A stretch of DNA of 64,000 nucleotides from CAWEPK01 sp963835595 (GCA_963835595.1 CAWIGL010000002.1:2604001-2668000), one strand, 5' to 3'; positions 44,836 to 55,296 are shown, counted from the first letter of the stretch. The notes: a model not told the origin generated them from the letters alone. Program-made: numbers and translations.

Positions 44836-46023
44836 ATGGGTGAAGGCGCACGACAAAGACCGTTGAGGGTCGCCATCGTTCTCGACAGGTTCCTCCCTTC
44901 CCTCGGAGGCGAGAGGTATTTCTCCTTCCTCACGGAAAAGCTGGCGAAAAGGGGGCACGAGGTCCATGTCTTCGCGACGGAGGTGGAAGCAGCTTCCGGC
45001 TTGCCTTACAAGGTCCACATCGTAAAGGGCGGGAAGTCCTCAAGGGCAGGGCGCATCCTCGCGCTCTGGAGGCTCGACCCGGAAGAAGTCGCCGGTGGCC
45101 GCTTCGACGTAGTCCACGGGGTCGCCCAGTGCCGCGCATCGACTGTGCTCAACCCGCACGGCGGCGTAGAGCGGGCCTATCTCAGGCAGGAGTTCGCCTC
45201 AATCGAAAGCCCTGCATACCGCGCATACAGGCGCATCCGGCGTTACCTCTCGCCGCGCCACTACCTCGACACCGGCCTGCAGGCGCGCCTTTACGCCGAG
45301 GGGCGCGTGCGGCGCGTCATCGCCATATCGCAGATGGTCAAGCGCGACATCGTTGAGTACTACGGCTTCCCGGCCGACCGCATCGACGTAGTTTTCAATA
45401 CGGTGGACCTCGACCGCTTCCATCCGAAGAACACGCAGATGCACCGCACCCTGACGAGGGGCGGGCTGGGCATCGGCGGTGAGGCCGTATTGCTTCTTTT
45501 CGCAGGCAATAACTTCCGTCTCAAAGGGCTGCCGACGCTGCTTAAGGCGCTTTCGCTCCTCGTCAGGCGCTTGCCGGGCTCCGACCTGCGCCTGCTCGTC
45601 GCAGGCAGGGGACGCCCGGGCCGTTACCGGAGCCTGCTTGCGCGCCTCGGCATTACGGACAGGGTGATCTTCGGGGGGGCGCTGCCGTCCCTTGAGCATG
45701 TCTACGGCGCAAGCGACATCTACGTCCACCCGACCTTTTACGACTCTTGCTCGCTCACGGTCCTGGAGGCCCTTGCGAGCGGCCTGCCCGTCGTGACTAC
45801 GCGGTTCAACGGCGCGGCCGACGCCATCACCTCCCCTGACGGCGGAACGGTCATAGACGACCCTGCGGACGCACAGGCGCTTGCAGACGCTATCGCATAC
45901 TACCTGCCCCCCGAGAGGCGCACGGCAGCGCGGCCGGTCGCCCGTTCATGGATGGAGGCGTACCCGCCGCTGCGGAACGTGGAAGAGACGGAAAGCGCCT
46001 ATTACGCGTCCCTTGAGGAATAG
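44836..46023 (+). CDS. Family 4 glycosyltransferase (WaaG-like)
   Basis: A 395-residue GT-B protein starting RVAIVLDRFLPSLGGERYF. It has FAGNNFRLKGLPTLLKAL and HPTFYDSCSLTVLEALASGLPVVTT, which resemble WaaG-type glucosyltransferases. ATG 44836 lies 2 bp after the previous stop, with GGAGAGGG before it. It is the last gene of the run. The next gene is convergent, 20 bp away. Confidence 0.87.
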   Translation: MGEGARQRPLRVAIVLDRFLPSLGGERYFSFLTEKLAKRGHEVHVFATEVEAASGLPYKVHIVKGGKSSRAGRILALWRLDPEEVAGGRFDVVHGVAQCRASTVLNPHGGVERAYLRQEFASIESPAYRAYRRIRRYLSPRHYLDTGLQARLYAEGRVRRVIAISQMVKRDIVEYYGFPADRIDVVFNTVDLDRFHPKNTQMHRTLTRGGLGIGGEAVLLLFAGNNFRLKGLPTLLKALSLLVRRLPGSDLRLLVAGRGRPGRYRSLLARLGITDRVIFGGALPSLEHVYGASDIYVHPTFYDSCSLTVLEALASGLPVVTTRFNGAADAITSPDGGTVIDDPADAQALADAIAYYLPPERRTAARPVARSWMEAYPPLRNVEETESAYYASLEE

Positions 46024-46043
46024 CGGCGACGCGTCTGGCCGCG

Positions 46044-46937
46044 CTATCCGCGCCTGAAGAAAGACCGGACGGCCTTCGACAGATAACTGAGCCTGAAGAG
46101 GCTGGCCGGCCGTATGGCGACCGCCTTCGCGTAATGGCTGCGCGCCTTTCGCGGCTGCCCGGAGAGGTAAAGCCGCCTGAAAAGCTCCAGGTGCCTCTTC
46201 GATGTCAGCTCTTTCCGCATGTATTCGAGGGCGCCCGCGTAATACGGGTCGTCGAGGATGGCGGAGACAAAAGAGATATCCTGCCTGACGACCTCATCGA
46301 GGTCGTGTCTCAGGCTGTCCTCGTGGTGGAGGTTGGCGACCGCGGCCTTCGCTATGAAATAACCCTTCACGGCAAAGAACACCTTCGAGAAATAAATGAG
46401 GTCTTCCCCGTTCGCCATGCCGACAGGGAAGGAAAAACGCTTCGCCACATCCGCCCTCACCATAGCGGCGCTCGTCTGGAAGCGGAGGTGCCTGAGCAGC
46501 AGGTCTTCGTAGAAGCGGCCGGATTCGATGTCTTTGGCCGCCTTCCGCCTGTAATGGAGGTTCCCTTGGGCGTCCGCGGCGCAGGTGTCGCAAAAGACGA
46601 TGCCGATATCGGGCCGCCTGCGCAATACCTCGGCCCTCATGGAGATTGCGCCGTCTAGCAGGTAGTCGTCCGCGTCGAGGAAGGCGATCAACGCGCCGGT
46701 GGCGGCGGCGAGACCGGCGTTCCGCGCCGCAGAGACGCCCCGGTTTTCCTGGCGGACGTACATGACTTCGAGGCCCGATCCGGCGACGACCCCGGCCGTG
46801 TCGTCCGTCGAGCCGTCGTCCACGACGATAATTTCTAGCCGCTCGTAATCCTGCGACGCCAGGGAGGCAAGGGCGCGGCCTATGTAAGCGGCGTAATTGT
46901 ACGTAGGTATGATAACGGAAACGAGAGGACCTGCCAT
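46044..46937 (-). CDS. Family 2 glycosyltransferase
   Basis: A 297-residue GT2 with PLVSVIIPTYNYAAYIGRAL, IIVVDDGSTDDT and the metal motif DADDYLL. The ATG at 46937 gives the usual family start; an upstream GTG would lie in the promoter. No ribosome site is present, and a strong promoter ends only 9 bp away, so the mRNA is probably leaderless or nearly so. It is convergent with the LPS operon and likely serves the same glycan. Acceptor unknown. Confidence 0.87.
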   Translation of the reverse strand: MAGPLVSVIIPTYNYAAYIGRALASLASQDYERLEIIVVDDGSTDDTAGVVAGSGLEVMYVRQENRGVSAARNAGLAAATGALIAFLDADDYLLDGAISMRAEVLRRRPDIGIVFCDTCAADAQGNLHYRRKAAKDIESGRFYEDLLLRHLRFQTSAAMVRADVAKRFSFPVGMANGEDLIYFSKVFFAVKGYFIAKAAVANLHHEDSLRHDLDEVVRQDISFVSAILDDPYYAGALEYMRKELTSKRHLELFRRLYLSGQPRKARSHYAKAVAIRPASLFRLSYLSKAVRSFFRRG

Positions 46938-46946
46938 AGAAAAGTT

Positions 46947-46975
46947 ATAGTACTGCGGCGGCGCGGCCGAGTCAA
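46947..46975 (-). promoter_or_regulatory. Promoter abutting the GT2 start (near-leaderless)
   Basis: On the minus strand TTGACT (46975-46970), a 17-bp spacer and TACTAT (46952-46947). Nine bases (AACTTTTCT) separate the -10 from the ATG, with no Shine-Dalgarno. Confidence 0.65.
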
Positions 46976-47000
46976 GACGGTGCACAGGCGGCGACGGGAA

Positions 47001-49355
47001 TCACCCGTCCAGAACGCTCCGCACTTTTCGCAACAGTCCGTCCGGGGAGAGGGGTTTGCTCATGAGCGCCTTTTCGCGGATCCGCCTGTCGGGCATCACC
47101 TCACGGGGGTAGCCGGTCATGAAGAGCACCTTTACGTCGGGCCGCACGGCCTGCATCGCTTCGTATGCCTCGGTGCCTCTCATGCCCGGCATGACGACAT
47201 CCAGCATGATAAGGTCTATAGCGCCGGGTTGCGCTGAGAACGTCTGTATCGCCCCGCTTCCGTCCTCCGCCTCCAGGACGCTGTACCCGGCGGCCCGCAG
47301 TACCTCGGCTGCGATCTTCCTGACGTCCGGGTCGTCGTCCGCGATAAGGATCGTCTCCAGGCCCCCTCTTGCTTTTGCCTCCTGCGCTTCCTCCTCCGCC
47401 GTCTTCCGCGTGACCATCGGCAGGTATATGTTGAAGGCAGCTCCCCTGCCCGGCTCGGACGACACGACTATATATCCCTGATGCTGCTTGACTATGCCGT
47501 AAGCGATGGAGAGGCCCAGGCCCGTGCCCTTTCCGACCTCCTTGGTCGTGTAGAACGGCTCGAATATCTTGTCCTGGGTTGTCTTGTCCATCCCCGTCCC
47601 CGTGTCGGAGACTGAGATAAGGGCGTAGGGGCCCACCTTGCCGTAGCCCTGCTCCGCGATGAAACGCCCGTCGATCTTCGCCAGGCGCGTCTCTATCTTA
47701 AGCTCGCCGCCATCGGGCATTGCGTCCCTCGCGTTCGTTGCGAGGTTGACGAGGACCTGACCGATCTGGCCCGCGTCGGCTATTACCGTGACCTCTCCGG
47801 TCAGATCCAGGGTCAGATGGACATCCTCCGGCATGAGCCTGCGCAGGAGCGTCTCGACGTTTCTGACGATCACGTCTACGTTGTGCGGCTTCAGCTCCAT
47901 GACCTGCTTTCTCCCGAAGGTGAGCAGGCTCTGGGTTAGGGCTGCCGCCTTGCCCGCGCACGCGACGATCTGGTCGGCGTATGCGCGCACCGGGTCGTTT
48001 TCGTCCATCTTTATCTGCATGAGGTTGGCATAACCCATAACAGCCATCAGGATGTTGTTGAAGTCGTGGGCTACGCCGGCCGCCAGGGTGCCAATCGCCT
48101 CCATCTTCTGGGCGTGGCGCAACTGGGCCTCCAGGGCCTTTCGCTCGGTCACGTCCCTGATGAAGGCAAGGGAAGCGGGTCTCCCCCTTGTAAGTAATCA
48201 TGGCGGCCGAGACCTCGAGGAAGATGCGGGCGCCGTCCTTCCTGATCCCTTTGAAGTCGTAGCGGCCGGCTACCTTCTCGCCCCGTTGCCTCATGCGGTT
48301 GCGCGTCTGTACCATCTCCAGGTCGTCCGGATGGACAATGAGCGAATGGTCCCGGCCCAGGACCTCGTCCATTCGATAGCCGAAGAGATCGAGGAACCTC
48401 TGGTTTACATAGACGTGCCTGTCTCCCTGGACTATGACCACGGCGTCATTCGAGCTCTCTATCGCTATCCTGTAGCGCTCTTCCGATTCCCTTAAAGACG
48501 CCTCGGTCTCCTTGCGGTCGCTGATGTCCCTCCATTCGGTATATATGATCTGTCTGCCCTGGATGGGTATCACAGTCATGGAGACCTCTATCCACACCTC
48601 TTTACCTGAAAGCGTCCGTCGCACCCATTCAAAATGGTTGCGCCCATTTTTCAAGGTCTCGGCGATCAGCTCTTTTGCTTTATCTATCGAGAGGCGGCCG
48701 TCCGGCTGCCTTTCCGGGGAGAGCTCCCACGGAGAGCGGTTTAGAAGCAGGTCTTTGCTGGGGCACCCCGTGAGCCGGAGGGCCGTTTCGTTGCAATCGG
48801 TGAAAGTCTCCCCGTCGAGCAGGAAGACCGGGTAGATCGAGTTCTCGAAGAGGAGGCGGAACTTCTCCTCGCTTTCAGACAGGGCCTCTTCGACGCGCCT
48901 CCGCTCGGTTATGTCCCTGAGACAGACCAGCCAGACGTCGCCGTCTTCGGTAAGGGCCTTCTTCGCCGTAGTCTCCACGTTGATCACTACGCCGTCCTTG
49001 CGTATCGCCCTGAATTCGTATCTGGACGCGGGCTCGCCCTCTGCAGGGCCTCGGCGTACCCGGTCACCCTTTCGAGGTCGTCAGGGTGCGTCCGGCTGTA
49101 CGCCTCTTCCGCCAGCGCCTCTTCCACGTTCCTGTAACCGAACATATCGATGAATGCCCGGTTGACATATAGACGTTTCCGTCCGGTGGTGATGGCCACG
49201 GCGTCGTCGATGTTCTCTATTGCCGTGCGGTAGCGTTCCGGGGATTGCCAGAGAGGGACGCCGCTATTATTGCCGCTGCCTGCGGCGTAAGTCGCCCTCT
49301 GCCCCGACGGGCGGCGTGCCCGCTTTTTGGCATGGGTCTGTCTGCTAGTCCCCAT
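47001..49355 (-). CDS. Hybrid sensor histidine kinase with three PAS domains and a receiver, two frame errors
   Basis: Reading order: three PAS/PAC repeats (each ending like RDITERR, RDISDRK, RDVTERK), a HisKA domain with the phospho-His in GVAHDFNNIL, a HATPase with DTGTGMD and GTGLGLSIAYG, then a receiver with DDD and the phospho-Asp in LIMLDVVMPGM. No transmembrane segment is seen, so it is probably a soluble sensor. The frame breaks near 49038 (one base missing in a G-run) and near 48177 (one extra base). Correcting both gives 784 residues without a stop. No response regulator or output gene is adjacent, and the signal is unknown. Confidence 0.85.
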
Positions 49356-49480
49356 GTAGTCGTTATCGACAAAACTGGGGCAAAAGATAAGGGAAAATGA
49401 ACGGCGGGACCCGCACGGTGGTCAGCTTCGAGCAGCAAGGCTTCCCGGAAGGCTTGAGGATGGCCTGTCAGGCATCAGGC

Positions 49481-50338
49481 TCACGTGCCGGACAATACAT
49501 TTTCCAGCGCCTCTAACTCGGCCGGCGCAAGCGTTCCGCGCTCGCGGGCCATTTCCACGGCAACGAGCGACAGGTCCCTGTATACCTTCCCGGCAAGGGC
49601 TTCGCCTGCGATGGCCTTCAGGTGGGAGGCCACCGTGCCCGCGTCTCCGCGCACGACAGGCCCCGTAAGGGATAGGAGCGGCCCCTTCGCCTCGATATTG
49701 GCAAGCGTCGCCCGTATGATCGGATAAAACGGCGGCAGGTCTATGCCGATGCGCCGCATGATGCCCTGGGCGCAAAAGAGCAGGGCGGAAAAGAGGTTGC
49801 ATACGAAGACCGCGCAAAGGTGATAAAGCACCTTGTGGCGGCTTTCTATGCGGACGACCTTTGCGCCGAGGCTCGACCCGAGGCGCTCAAGCACCGGGAT
49901 GGCCTTCTCGTCCCCTTCTATAAAGATGTAGGTAGAGGGCAGGGCGGCGATGCCGGCCTCGATGTCGGGGAACGTCTGGAGGGGGTGGAGCGAGCCGAGG
50001 GTCGCGCCCTTTTTTTCGAGCGGGGAAAGCTCGGAAGCGCCGTGGGCGCCGCTCGTGTGGAAAAAGAGCTTGCCGTCGAGACGCCCCGCTTCGCGGAAGA
50101 TTTGCGCTGCCACGTTGGCGATCTCCCTGTCCTGGGTCGTTACGGCTATGATGTCGGCAGCCTCCACTGCCTGCGCGTCGTCATGCGTGTAAAGGCAGCC
50201 TTCGCCCAGGTAGCGCCTGGCCCTGTCGAGCGCCTCCGATGATATGTCGGCGGCTGCCGCAACGTCGAACCCCTTGTTCTTCAGTGTATGCCCGAGGGCG
50301 CAGCCGACCTTCCCCATCCCGATGATGCCTATTTTCAT
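49481..50338 (-). CDS. Rossmann-fold DUF2520 protein
   Basis: A 285-residue protein with an N-terminal NAD(P)-binding motif (KIGIIGMGKVGCALG) and a C-terminal helical DUF2520 domain (HLCAVFVCNLFSALL region). It resembles ketopantoate- or pyrroline-carboxylate-type reductases in fold, but the substrate is not known. It overlaps the AsmA-like gene by 4 bp and is the last gene of the long minus-strand run. Confidence 0.85.
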   Translation of the reverse strand: MKIGIIGMGKVGCALGHTLKNKGFDVAAAADISSEALDRARRYLGEGCLYTHDDAQAVEAADIIAVTTQDREIANVAAQIFREAGRLDGKLFFHTSGAHGASELSPLEKKGATLGSLHPLQTFPDIEAGIAALPSTYIFIEGDEKAIPVLERLGSSLGAKVVRIESRHKVLYHLCAVFVCNLFSALLFCAQGIMRRIGIDLPPFYPIIRATLANIEAKGPLLSLTGPVVRGDAGTVASHLKAIAGEALAGKVYRDLSLVAVEMARERGTLAPAELEALENVLSGT

Positions 50339-53300
50339 TTCTCCAGCTCCTTATGCAGCTCGTCCCATGCCCCTTTGGGCAGTTGGAGGGCGTTCCGCAG
50401 CATGTAGACGGGCCTCGACCCCACGCTGCGCACATAGCGCGACGTTATATGGGGGTCGCGCGCCGGCCCCTCGATGTCGTAGACGAAGAAGAGAAAACCG
50501 CTCGTCCGCTCCCTGACGATGCTCCGCACCAGGGGTAGCATATCGATTATCTTGTCGAGCGTCACGAAGGGCGAGACGGTCATCTTGCCGCTCAGCTTCA
50601 TCTCAGGCACGTCGATGTCCCCCATGCCCGTGATGAGCATCGAGGGGCTGTCTATCAGGAAATCGCCCGTGTGGAAGACGCCGTTTTTTCCCTCGAAGGA
50701 GACGCTGAGCCTCTTGTATGCCAGGCCCTTGCGCGTCAGGTCCACCCGTCCGCGAAAAAGGTCGTAGACGTTGGTCAGAGCGAGGATCTTCGAGATAATG
50801 TTCCACCGCCTTATAACGCCGTCCTTGCTTTCGACGCTCACCCTGCCGCTCGCGCCCGCGGCCATCTCCTTGGCGCTTCTGCCTGTGAGGGTGACCCATC
50901 CCCACATCGACCCCTTCCCCTCCATTACGTCCGGTTTCCCGCCGAAAAGGGCCAGCGCCTCGGTCGCGGTCACGTCCCTCGCGTGCGCCGTGATATCTAT
51001 GCTGGGGACGGGCGACGCGAGGGATGCGCTGCCTTCGAAGACGAGATCGCCCTCGGCGGTCGCCACGCGCCCTTCGGCGACGCTCGCCGTCCGGTCGGCG
51101 AAGACGCCCCGGATCACGAGGCCGCTTCCTGCCGTCCCTTTAACCTGCACCTCGCTCGATTTGAGGACGAATTCGCCCTTCGTCCGCGCCAGCAGGTCGT
51201 CCTGCCCGATCACGGGCAGCATGAAGGGTCGGGATTTCTTCGGTGCAAAGTCTGCGGGGTCGAAGCGGTCCATGTCGAGGTCGAGCTTGAAGGAAGGGTG
51301 GATCAGCCCTGCGACCTTGAGCACGCCTCGCCTGAGTACGCTGCCTCCTGCGCGCAGCCCCGTAAGGTCAACGGTAAACCTGTCCCCCTGGAAGATGCAG
51401 AAGAGGTCGATGCCGCTGACGGTCTTTGAAAGGCCAGGCGGATGCAGCGCGCCGTTCTTGAAGGATAGATATCCGTTTATCCTGGGCAGGCGCGTCACCG
51501 GCAGCGGCATGTCGTCGAGCGCCAGGTCGGCCCGGAGCTCGCCCCTTGCCCCGCCGTCGTCAAAAAAAAAGAGGCCTGAGAGGGCCTCGACATCGGGCAC
51601 GAAAAGGCCTAGATGCATCGCCGATATCCTTTGTCTGCCGAGCGTTCCGGTCAGTGAGGCATGGAGCGGGCCAAGGGTGTATGCGAGGTTATCGACCACC
51701 ACGTCTCCGCCGCTGCCTGCATGGAGCGAGACGGAGGCCGCGCTTTCTATCCCCTTCATTTTCCTCGCTATGCGGGGGATCTCGAAAGAGAGGTCCGTCA
51801 TCGAGAGATTTCCGCTCGCCCTGATCGCGCCGCCGTCCACCGCGAAATCGCCTCGCACGCCGATGGGGCCGCTAAGGGCGTACCTGCGGGCGTCCAGAAG
51901 GCGACCCACCTGGGCGGCTTCGACGACGCCCTCCACCTGCATCTCGGCCCGGTCCTTACCGGCCTTGCCGTTGAGGACAAGCCTGGTGCCCGCATCGCTT
52001 ATGACGAGGGGCGTAAGGGTGACCTCTCCGTTCTTGAACTTGTAGCTGCCGACCGCGTCGAAGGCCATGCGGTGGAACAGGAACCGGGCGTCGCGTACGG
52101 TCCCCGTCCCTTCCAGGCTGAAGCCCTTGCCTTTCCTGCCGGAAAAGAGGGCCTCTCCCTCGGTGAGACCGGAAAGCACGTGCACTGCGCCGGTCCCGGC
52201 CAGTCCGGCGAGCTCGGCGAGGTCCAGGGAGAAGCGGCCTTTTATCCTGACGTCCCGGTCGAGCCTCAACGGGAGCAGGCCGGAGACATTCGATATCCGG
52301 CCCTGCCACAGTCTTCCATGAAAACCGTCGAGGGTAAGGGCAGTGCCGTCGATCCCGAGGGAGCCGGCTACATCGGTGAAGCTCAAGCGGCCGTTGCCGA
52401 CCTCCACGTCAGCCACGTCTATTCCGGCCGTCATGGGCGCGCCGCGGCGGTAAGCGAAGCGGTTTATCGTCATGCGCCCGCTTTTTACGAACGAGAGGGG
52501 GCCCCATTCCCCTTCAGAAAGCACTTCCGGGTTCAGATATTCCATCACGTCGGGGATAGACATGGACTTCGTCCGCAGATCGAGGCTCAGCAGCTTCTTC
52601 GGGTCGCCTGTAAAGCGGAGGAAGATCGGCGTCCCTTTGAAGGCAAGGCCGGTCAGACTGACATTCGAGACGTCGCCGGTTCTCTCCAGGTGGATGTGAC
52701 AGTCGTTGTGGAGAGAGGGGAGCCTCTTTTTGAGGAAGTCCTCCATCATGGAGAAATAGGGGGCCGTCACCTTGCCGTCCATGACGAGCCGCCCGTCCTT
52801 GACGGTATAGCTGCCCCAGGAGTCGGCCAGGCCCTCATAATCCTTCAGGACCTTGTCGATGTGGACGGCCGAGAGGCGGTACTCGCCCTTTATGTCCGAG
52901 CGCAAGTCGGGGAAGAGGAGGCCGCCGCCCTTGGTCTTCAGGTTGCCGAGCCCCTCGACCCCGCCGTCTATCGTAAATTCGAGGGGACGGCCCGTGTTGA
53001 AATTGGAAACGGTCATCTCCCGCAGCAGGTATTTGCGGCCGCCGTAATCGACCCGCCCGTTCGTGATCCGCGCAAACTCGACGGGCACGGGGTAGAAGGC
53101 GAAGCTTCCCTTTCCCTTTTCCATATGGACGTCGAAGTCGGAGACTGCGAAGTACTTGACGTATACTCCCCTGGACGGCTTCAGCCGCAGCTCGCAGGCG
53201 CTCACGGTCCCGGATATCCTGCCCTTTATCTTTATGCCGTCCAGCTTGAAGACGAGTAAGCCGCCGTGAAAGCCGACGCTCGCTTTTTGCGCCTCCACCG

Positions 53301-53421
53301 TGCCGCCTACCGCCTTTCCGAGTATGTCGAAGGCCAGCCTCGGCAGGTAGAGCCAGGCGGAGACGGCAAGCCCTCCGACCACGACGACCACCACGAGCAG
53401 TATGATAAGCGCTTTTTTCAT
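50335..53421 (-). CDS. AsmA-like large envelope protein (YhdP/TamB-type)
   Basis: A 1028-residue protein with one N-terminal transmembrane helix (about 4-27) and a very long periplasmic beta-rich region. The C-terminal AsmA-like block includes GKMTVSPFVTLDKIIDMLP. Such proteins bridge the periplasm and move phospholipids toward the outer membrane. ATG 53421 shares a base with the comF stop (TGATG) and starts the signal anchor; the longer reading adds comF-shadow residues. It fits with the LPS regulator LapAB in the same run. Confidence 0.85.
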   Translation of the reverse strand: MKKALIILLVVVVVVGGLAVSAWLYLPRLAFDILGKAVGGTVEAQKASVGFHGGLLVFKLDGIKIKGRISGTVSACELRLKPSRGVYVKYFAVSDFDVHMEKGKGSFAFYPVPVEFARITNGRVDYGGRKYLLREMTVSNFNTGRPLEFTIDGGVEGLGNLKTKGGGLLFPDLRSDIKGEYRLSAVHIDKVLKDYEGLADSWGSYTVKDGRLVMDGKVTAPYFSMMEDFLKKRLPSLHNDCHIHLERTGDVSNVSLTGLAFKGTPIFLRFTGDPKKLLSLDLRTKSMSIPDVMEYLNPEVLSEGEWGPLSFVKSGRMTINRFAYRRGAPMTAGIDVADVEVGNGRLSFTDVAGSLGIDGTALTLDGFHGRLWQGRISNVSGLLPLRLDRDVRIKGRFSLDLAELAGLAGTGAVHVLSGLTEGEALFSGRKGKGFSLEGTGTVRDARFLFHRMAFDAVGSYKFKNGEVTLTPLVISDAGTRLVLNGKAGKDRAEMQVEGVVEAAQVGRLLDARRYALSGPIGVRGDFAVDGGAIRASGNLSMTDLSFEIPRIARKMKGIESAASVSLHAGSGGDVVVDNLAYTLGPLHASLTGTLGRQRISAMHLGLFVPDVEALSGLFFFDDGGARGELRADLALDDMPLPVTRLPRINGYLSFKNGALHPPGLSKTVSGIDLFCIFQGDRFTVDLTGLRAGGSVLRRGVLKVAGLIHPSFKLDLDMDRFDPADFAPKKSRPFMLPVIGQDDLLARTKGEFVLKSSEVQVKGTAGSGLVIRGVFADRTASVAEGRVATAEGDLVFEGSASLASPVPSIDITAHARDVTATEALALFGGKPDVMEGKGSMWGWVTLTGRSAKEMAAGASGRVSVESKDGVIRRWNIISKILALTNVYDLFRGRVDLTRKGLAYKRLSVSFEGKNGVFHTGDFLIDSPSMLITGMGDIDVPEMKLSGKMTVSPFVTLDKIIDMLPLVRSIVRERTSGFLFFVYDIEGPARDPHITSRYVRSVGSRPVYMLRNALQLPKGAWDELHKELEK

Positions 53422-54134
53422 CAAGGTGTTCTGGCGAGGGCGAAAAAGTATACGGTTCGCGCCCTTGCGCGTAGAAGTGTCCTGCACGCCTCCCGCGCGG
53501 TATGACCCGTAGTATAAAGGTCGTCCACTACGAGGAGGCGCAGGCCCGCGAGGCGTCGCGTAGCGGAGAACGCCCCCCGGATGTTCTTTCTCCTGTTTTT
53601 CTTCGAGAGCGTGTACTGGTCTTCCGTCTGCTTTACCTTGACGAGCGTCTCGCAGTCAACGGGTGCGCCAAGGACGCGGGAGAGCTCCTCCGCTACGATG
53701 AAAGACTGGTTGAAGCCCCGCTCCTTGAGCCGCTTTTCCGTCACCGGGACCGGCACGATGGCGTCGATTGCGCCCGCCAGAGCACTTACGGACCCGCCGC
53801 CCGCCATGCGCGCCAGCGCCCTCCCCACGTCGGTCCTGCCTCTGAACTTGAAGGCATGGACCGCCTCCCTCATCGCCCCCTCGAAGGAGAAGCCGTAAAA
53901 TCCCCTCTCGAAATAGCGGGGATAGGCGATGCATCTCCCGCATACGGCCTCGCTGCCCGTCCACATGCCGCAGACCGGGCAGACATACGGGCCTTCGAGG
54001 GCGACCAGGGATTGGCGGCACAGGGGGCAGAGCACGTCCCCGTGGCCGCCGCAGCCGCCGCAACGGGTGGGATAGACCAGGTCCAGGACGGGTCTTAAGA
54101 TATCACGCGCCGTACTTATCAAGCTTCGAGCCAT
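53421..54134 (-). CDS. ComF-family phosphoribosyltransferase-like protein
   Basis: A 237-residue protein with an N-terminal double zinc ribbon (CGGCGG, CPLC, CPVC, CGRC) and a C-terminal phosphoribosyltransferase domain with LLVVDDLYTTGHT (PRPP-binding). ComF/GntX proteins are linked to DNA uptake in competent bacteria, but the family is found widely. It overlaps apgM by 32 bp. No other competence genes are here. Confidence 0.9.
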   Translation of the reverse strand: MARSLISTARDILRPVLDLVYPTRCGGCGGHGDVLCPLCRQSLVALEGPYVCPVCGMWTGSEAVCGRCIAYPRYFERGFYGFSFEGAMREAVHAFKFRGRTDVGRALARMAGGGSVSALAGAIDAIVPVPVTEKRLKERGFNQSFIVAEELSRVLGAPVDCETLVKVKQTEDQYTLSKKNRRKNIRGAFSATRRLAGLRLLVVDDLYTTGHTAREACRTLLRARARTVYFFALARTP

Positions 54135-55296
54135 AAGCGAGGGCCAGGGTCATAAGCTCTTTCGCGTATATCGTCCCCAGGCTGCCTTTAAGGCAGTTCT
54201 TCTCGTGGAAGGGGAGGCCGTCGGTCTCGCCCGTCATCGACGCGACAAGGAGGGGCACGGGGTGCCAGCTATGCCCCTTGAGCGGGCACGGGGTCGAGTG
54301 GTCGCCCGTGACTACGAGCACCCTGGGGCTGAGGGCGCAGATCTCCGGCAGTACGCGGTCGAATGCTTCTATGGCCCTTGTTTTCTCTTCGAAGTTGCCG
54401 TCCTCCCCGGCAATGTCCGTCTCCTTTACGTGCATGAAAAAGAACTGGTAGCCGTCGTAATGCCCCCTGAGGATGGCGACCATCTCTTCGTAGTTGCGCG
54501 GTACTTTCTCGACACTCATGCCTAGCACCTTTGCGAGGCCCCGGTACATGGGGTAGGTCGCGATGGCCAGCGCGGCCATCCGGTATCTCTCCGGGAACGG
54601 AGGCATGTCAGGTCTTTTCGAGAAGCCCCGGAGGAGCACGGCGTTCGCCGCGCCTTCCGTCCTGAGCACCTCCTGCGCCCTCTCCATGAACTTATTGACG
54701 ACGCGGGCGGTCGCTTGCGCAGAAGGCGACCTGGGCGCGGCCCAGACGAAGGGCATCTGCTCCTTGTGGGGGTCTGCGTCCTCCATCTCGTCGGAGAGGC
54801 CCTCGCCCCTGAATATGATGCCGAACCTGTGGGAGACGCCCGGCTTTATATGCACTCCGACGCCGTCGATCTCCGGGACCTCCCGGGACATTTTCTCGCA
54901 GAGCCGCTTCGCGACCGCAGTCTCGACCCTGCCCGCGCGCCGGTCCACGACGACGCCGTCCCTGACTGTGGCGAAGTTGCCTCTCGCCGCTATGTCCTTC
55001 GGCCCGAGGTCCATGTCGAGCCCCAGCACTTCGAGTATGCCCCTGCCTATCTCGAATTGCAGGGGGTCGTATCCGAAGAGGCTCAGGTGGCCCGGCCCAC
55101 TGCCGGGCGTGATGCCCACGCCCACGGGGATCGTGCGGCCGAGGCTTCCCCTCTCCACGGCCAGTCTGTCCATATTAGGCTTCTTCGCCGCCTCCAGGGG
55201 CGTCATGGAGGCGCGGTCCGGGTTGGGGATGTCGCCGAGGCCGTCGAACACCAAAAAGACGATCTTGTTGTCGTTCGAGAGGAGACCGCCTGTCAC
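54103..55296 (-). CDS. apgM: Cofactor-independent phosphoglycerate mutase, archaeal type
   Basis: A 397-residue alkaline-phosphatase-superfamily enzyme that interconverts 3- and 2-phosphoglycerate. Metal-site motifs: FLVFDGLGDIPNP, TPGSGPGHLSLFGYDP and VVTGDHSTPC. The GTG start (55296) has GGGAGG upstream and overlaps the lapAB stop (GTGA); a longer reading is lapAB shadow. The archaeal-type enzyme is common in anaerobic bacteria. Confidence 0.9.
   Translation of the reverse strand: MTGGLLSNDNKIVFLVFDGLGDIPNPDRASMTPLEAAKKPNMDRLAVERGSLGRTIPVGVGITPGSGPGHLSLFGYDPLQFEIGRGILEVLGLDMDLGPKDIAARGNFATVRDGVVVDRRAGRVETAVAKRLCEKMSREVPEIDGVGVHIKPGVSHRFGIIFRGEGLSDEMEDADPHKEQMPFVWAAPRSPSAQATARVVNKFMERAQEVLRTEGAANAVLLRGFSKRPDMPPFPERYRMAALAIATYPMYRGLAKVLGMSVEKVPRNYEEMVAILRGHYDGYQFFFMHVKETDIAGEDGNFEEKTRAIEAFDRVLPEICALSPRVLVVTGDHSTPCPLKGHSWHPVPLLVASMTGETDGLPFHEKNCLKGSLGTIYAKELMTLALAYGSKLDKYGA

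Noticed and set aside
51661..53259. A 532-codon plus-strand frame opposite the AsmA-like gene
   Set aside because: No recognisable domain. The minus-strand gene has a signal anchor, overlaps its neighbours in operon style and has a family match.
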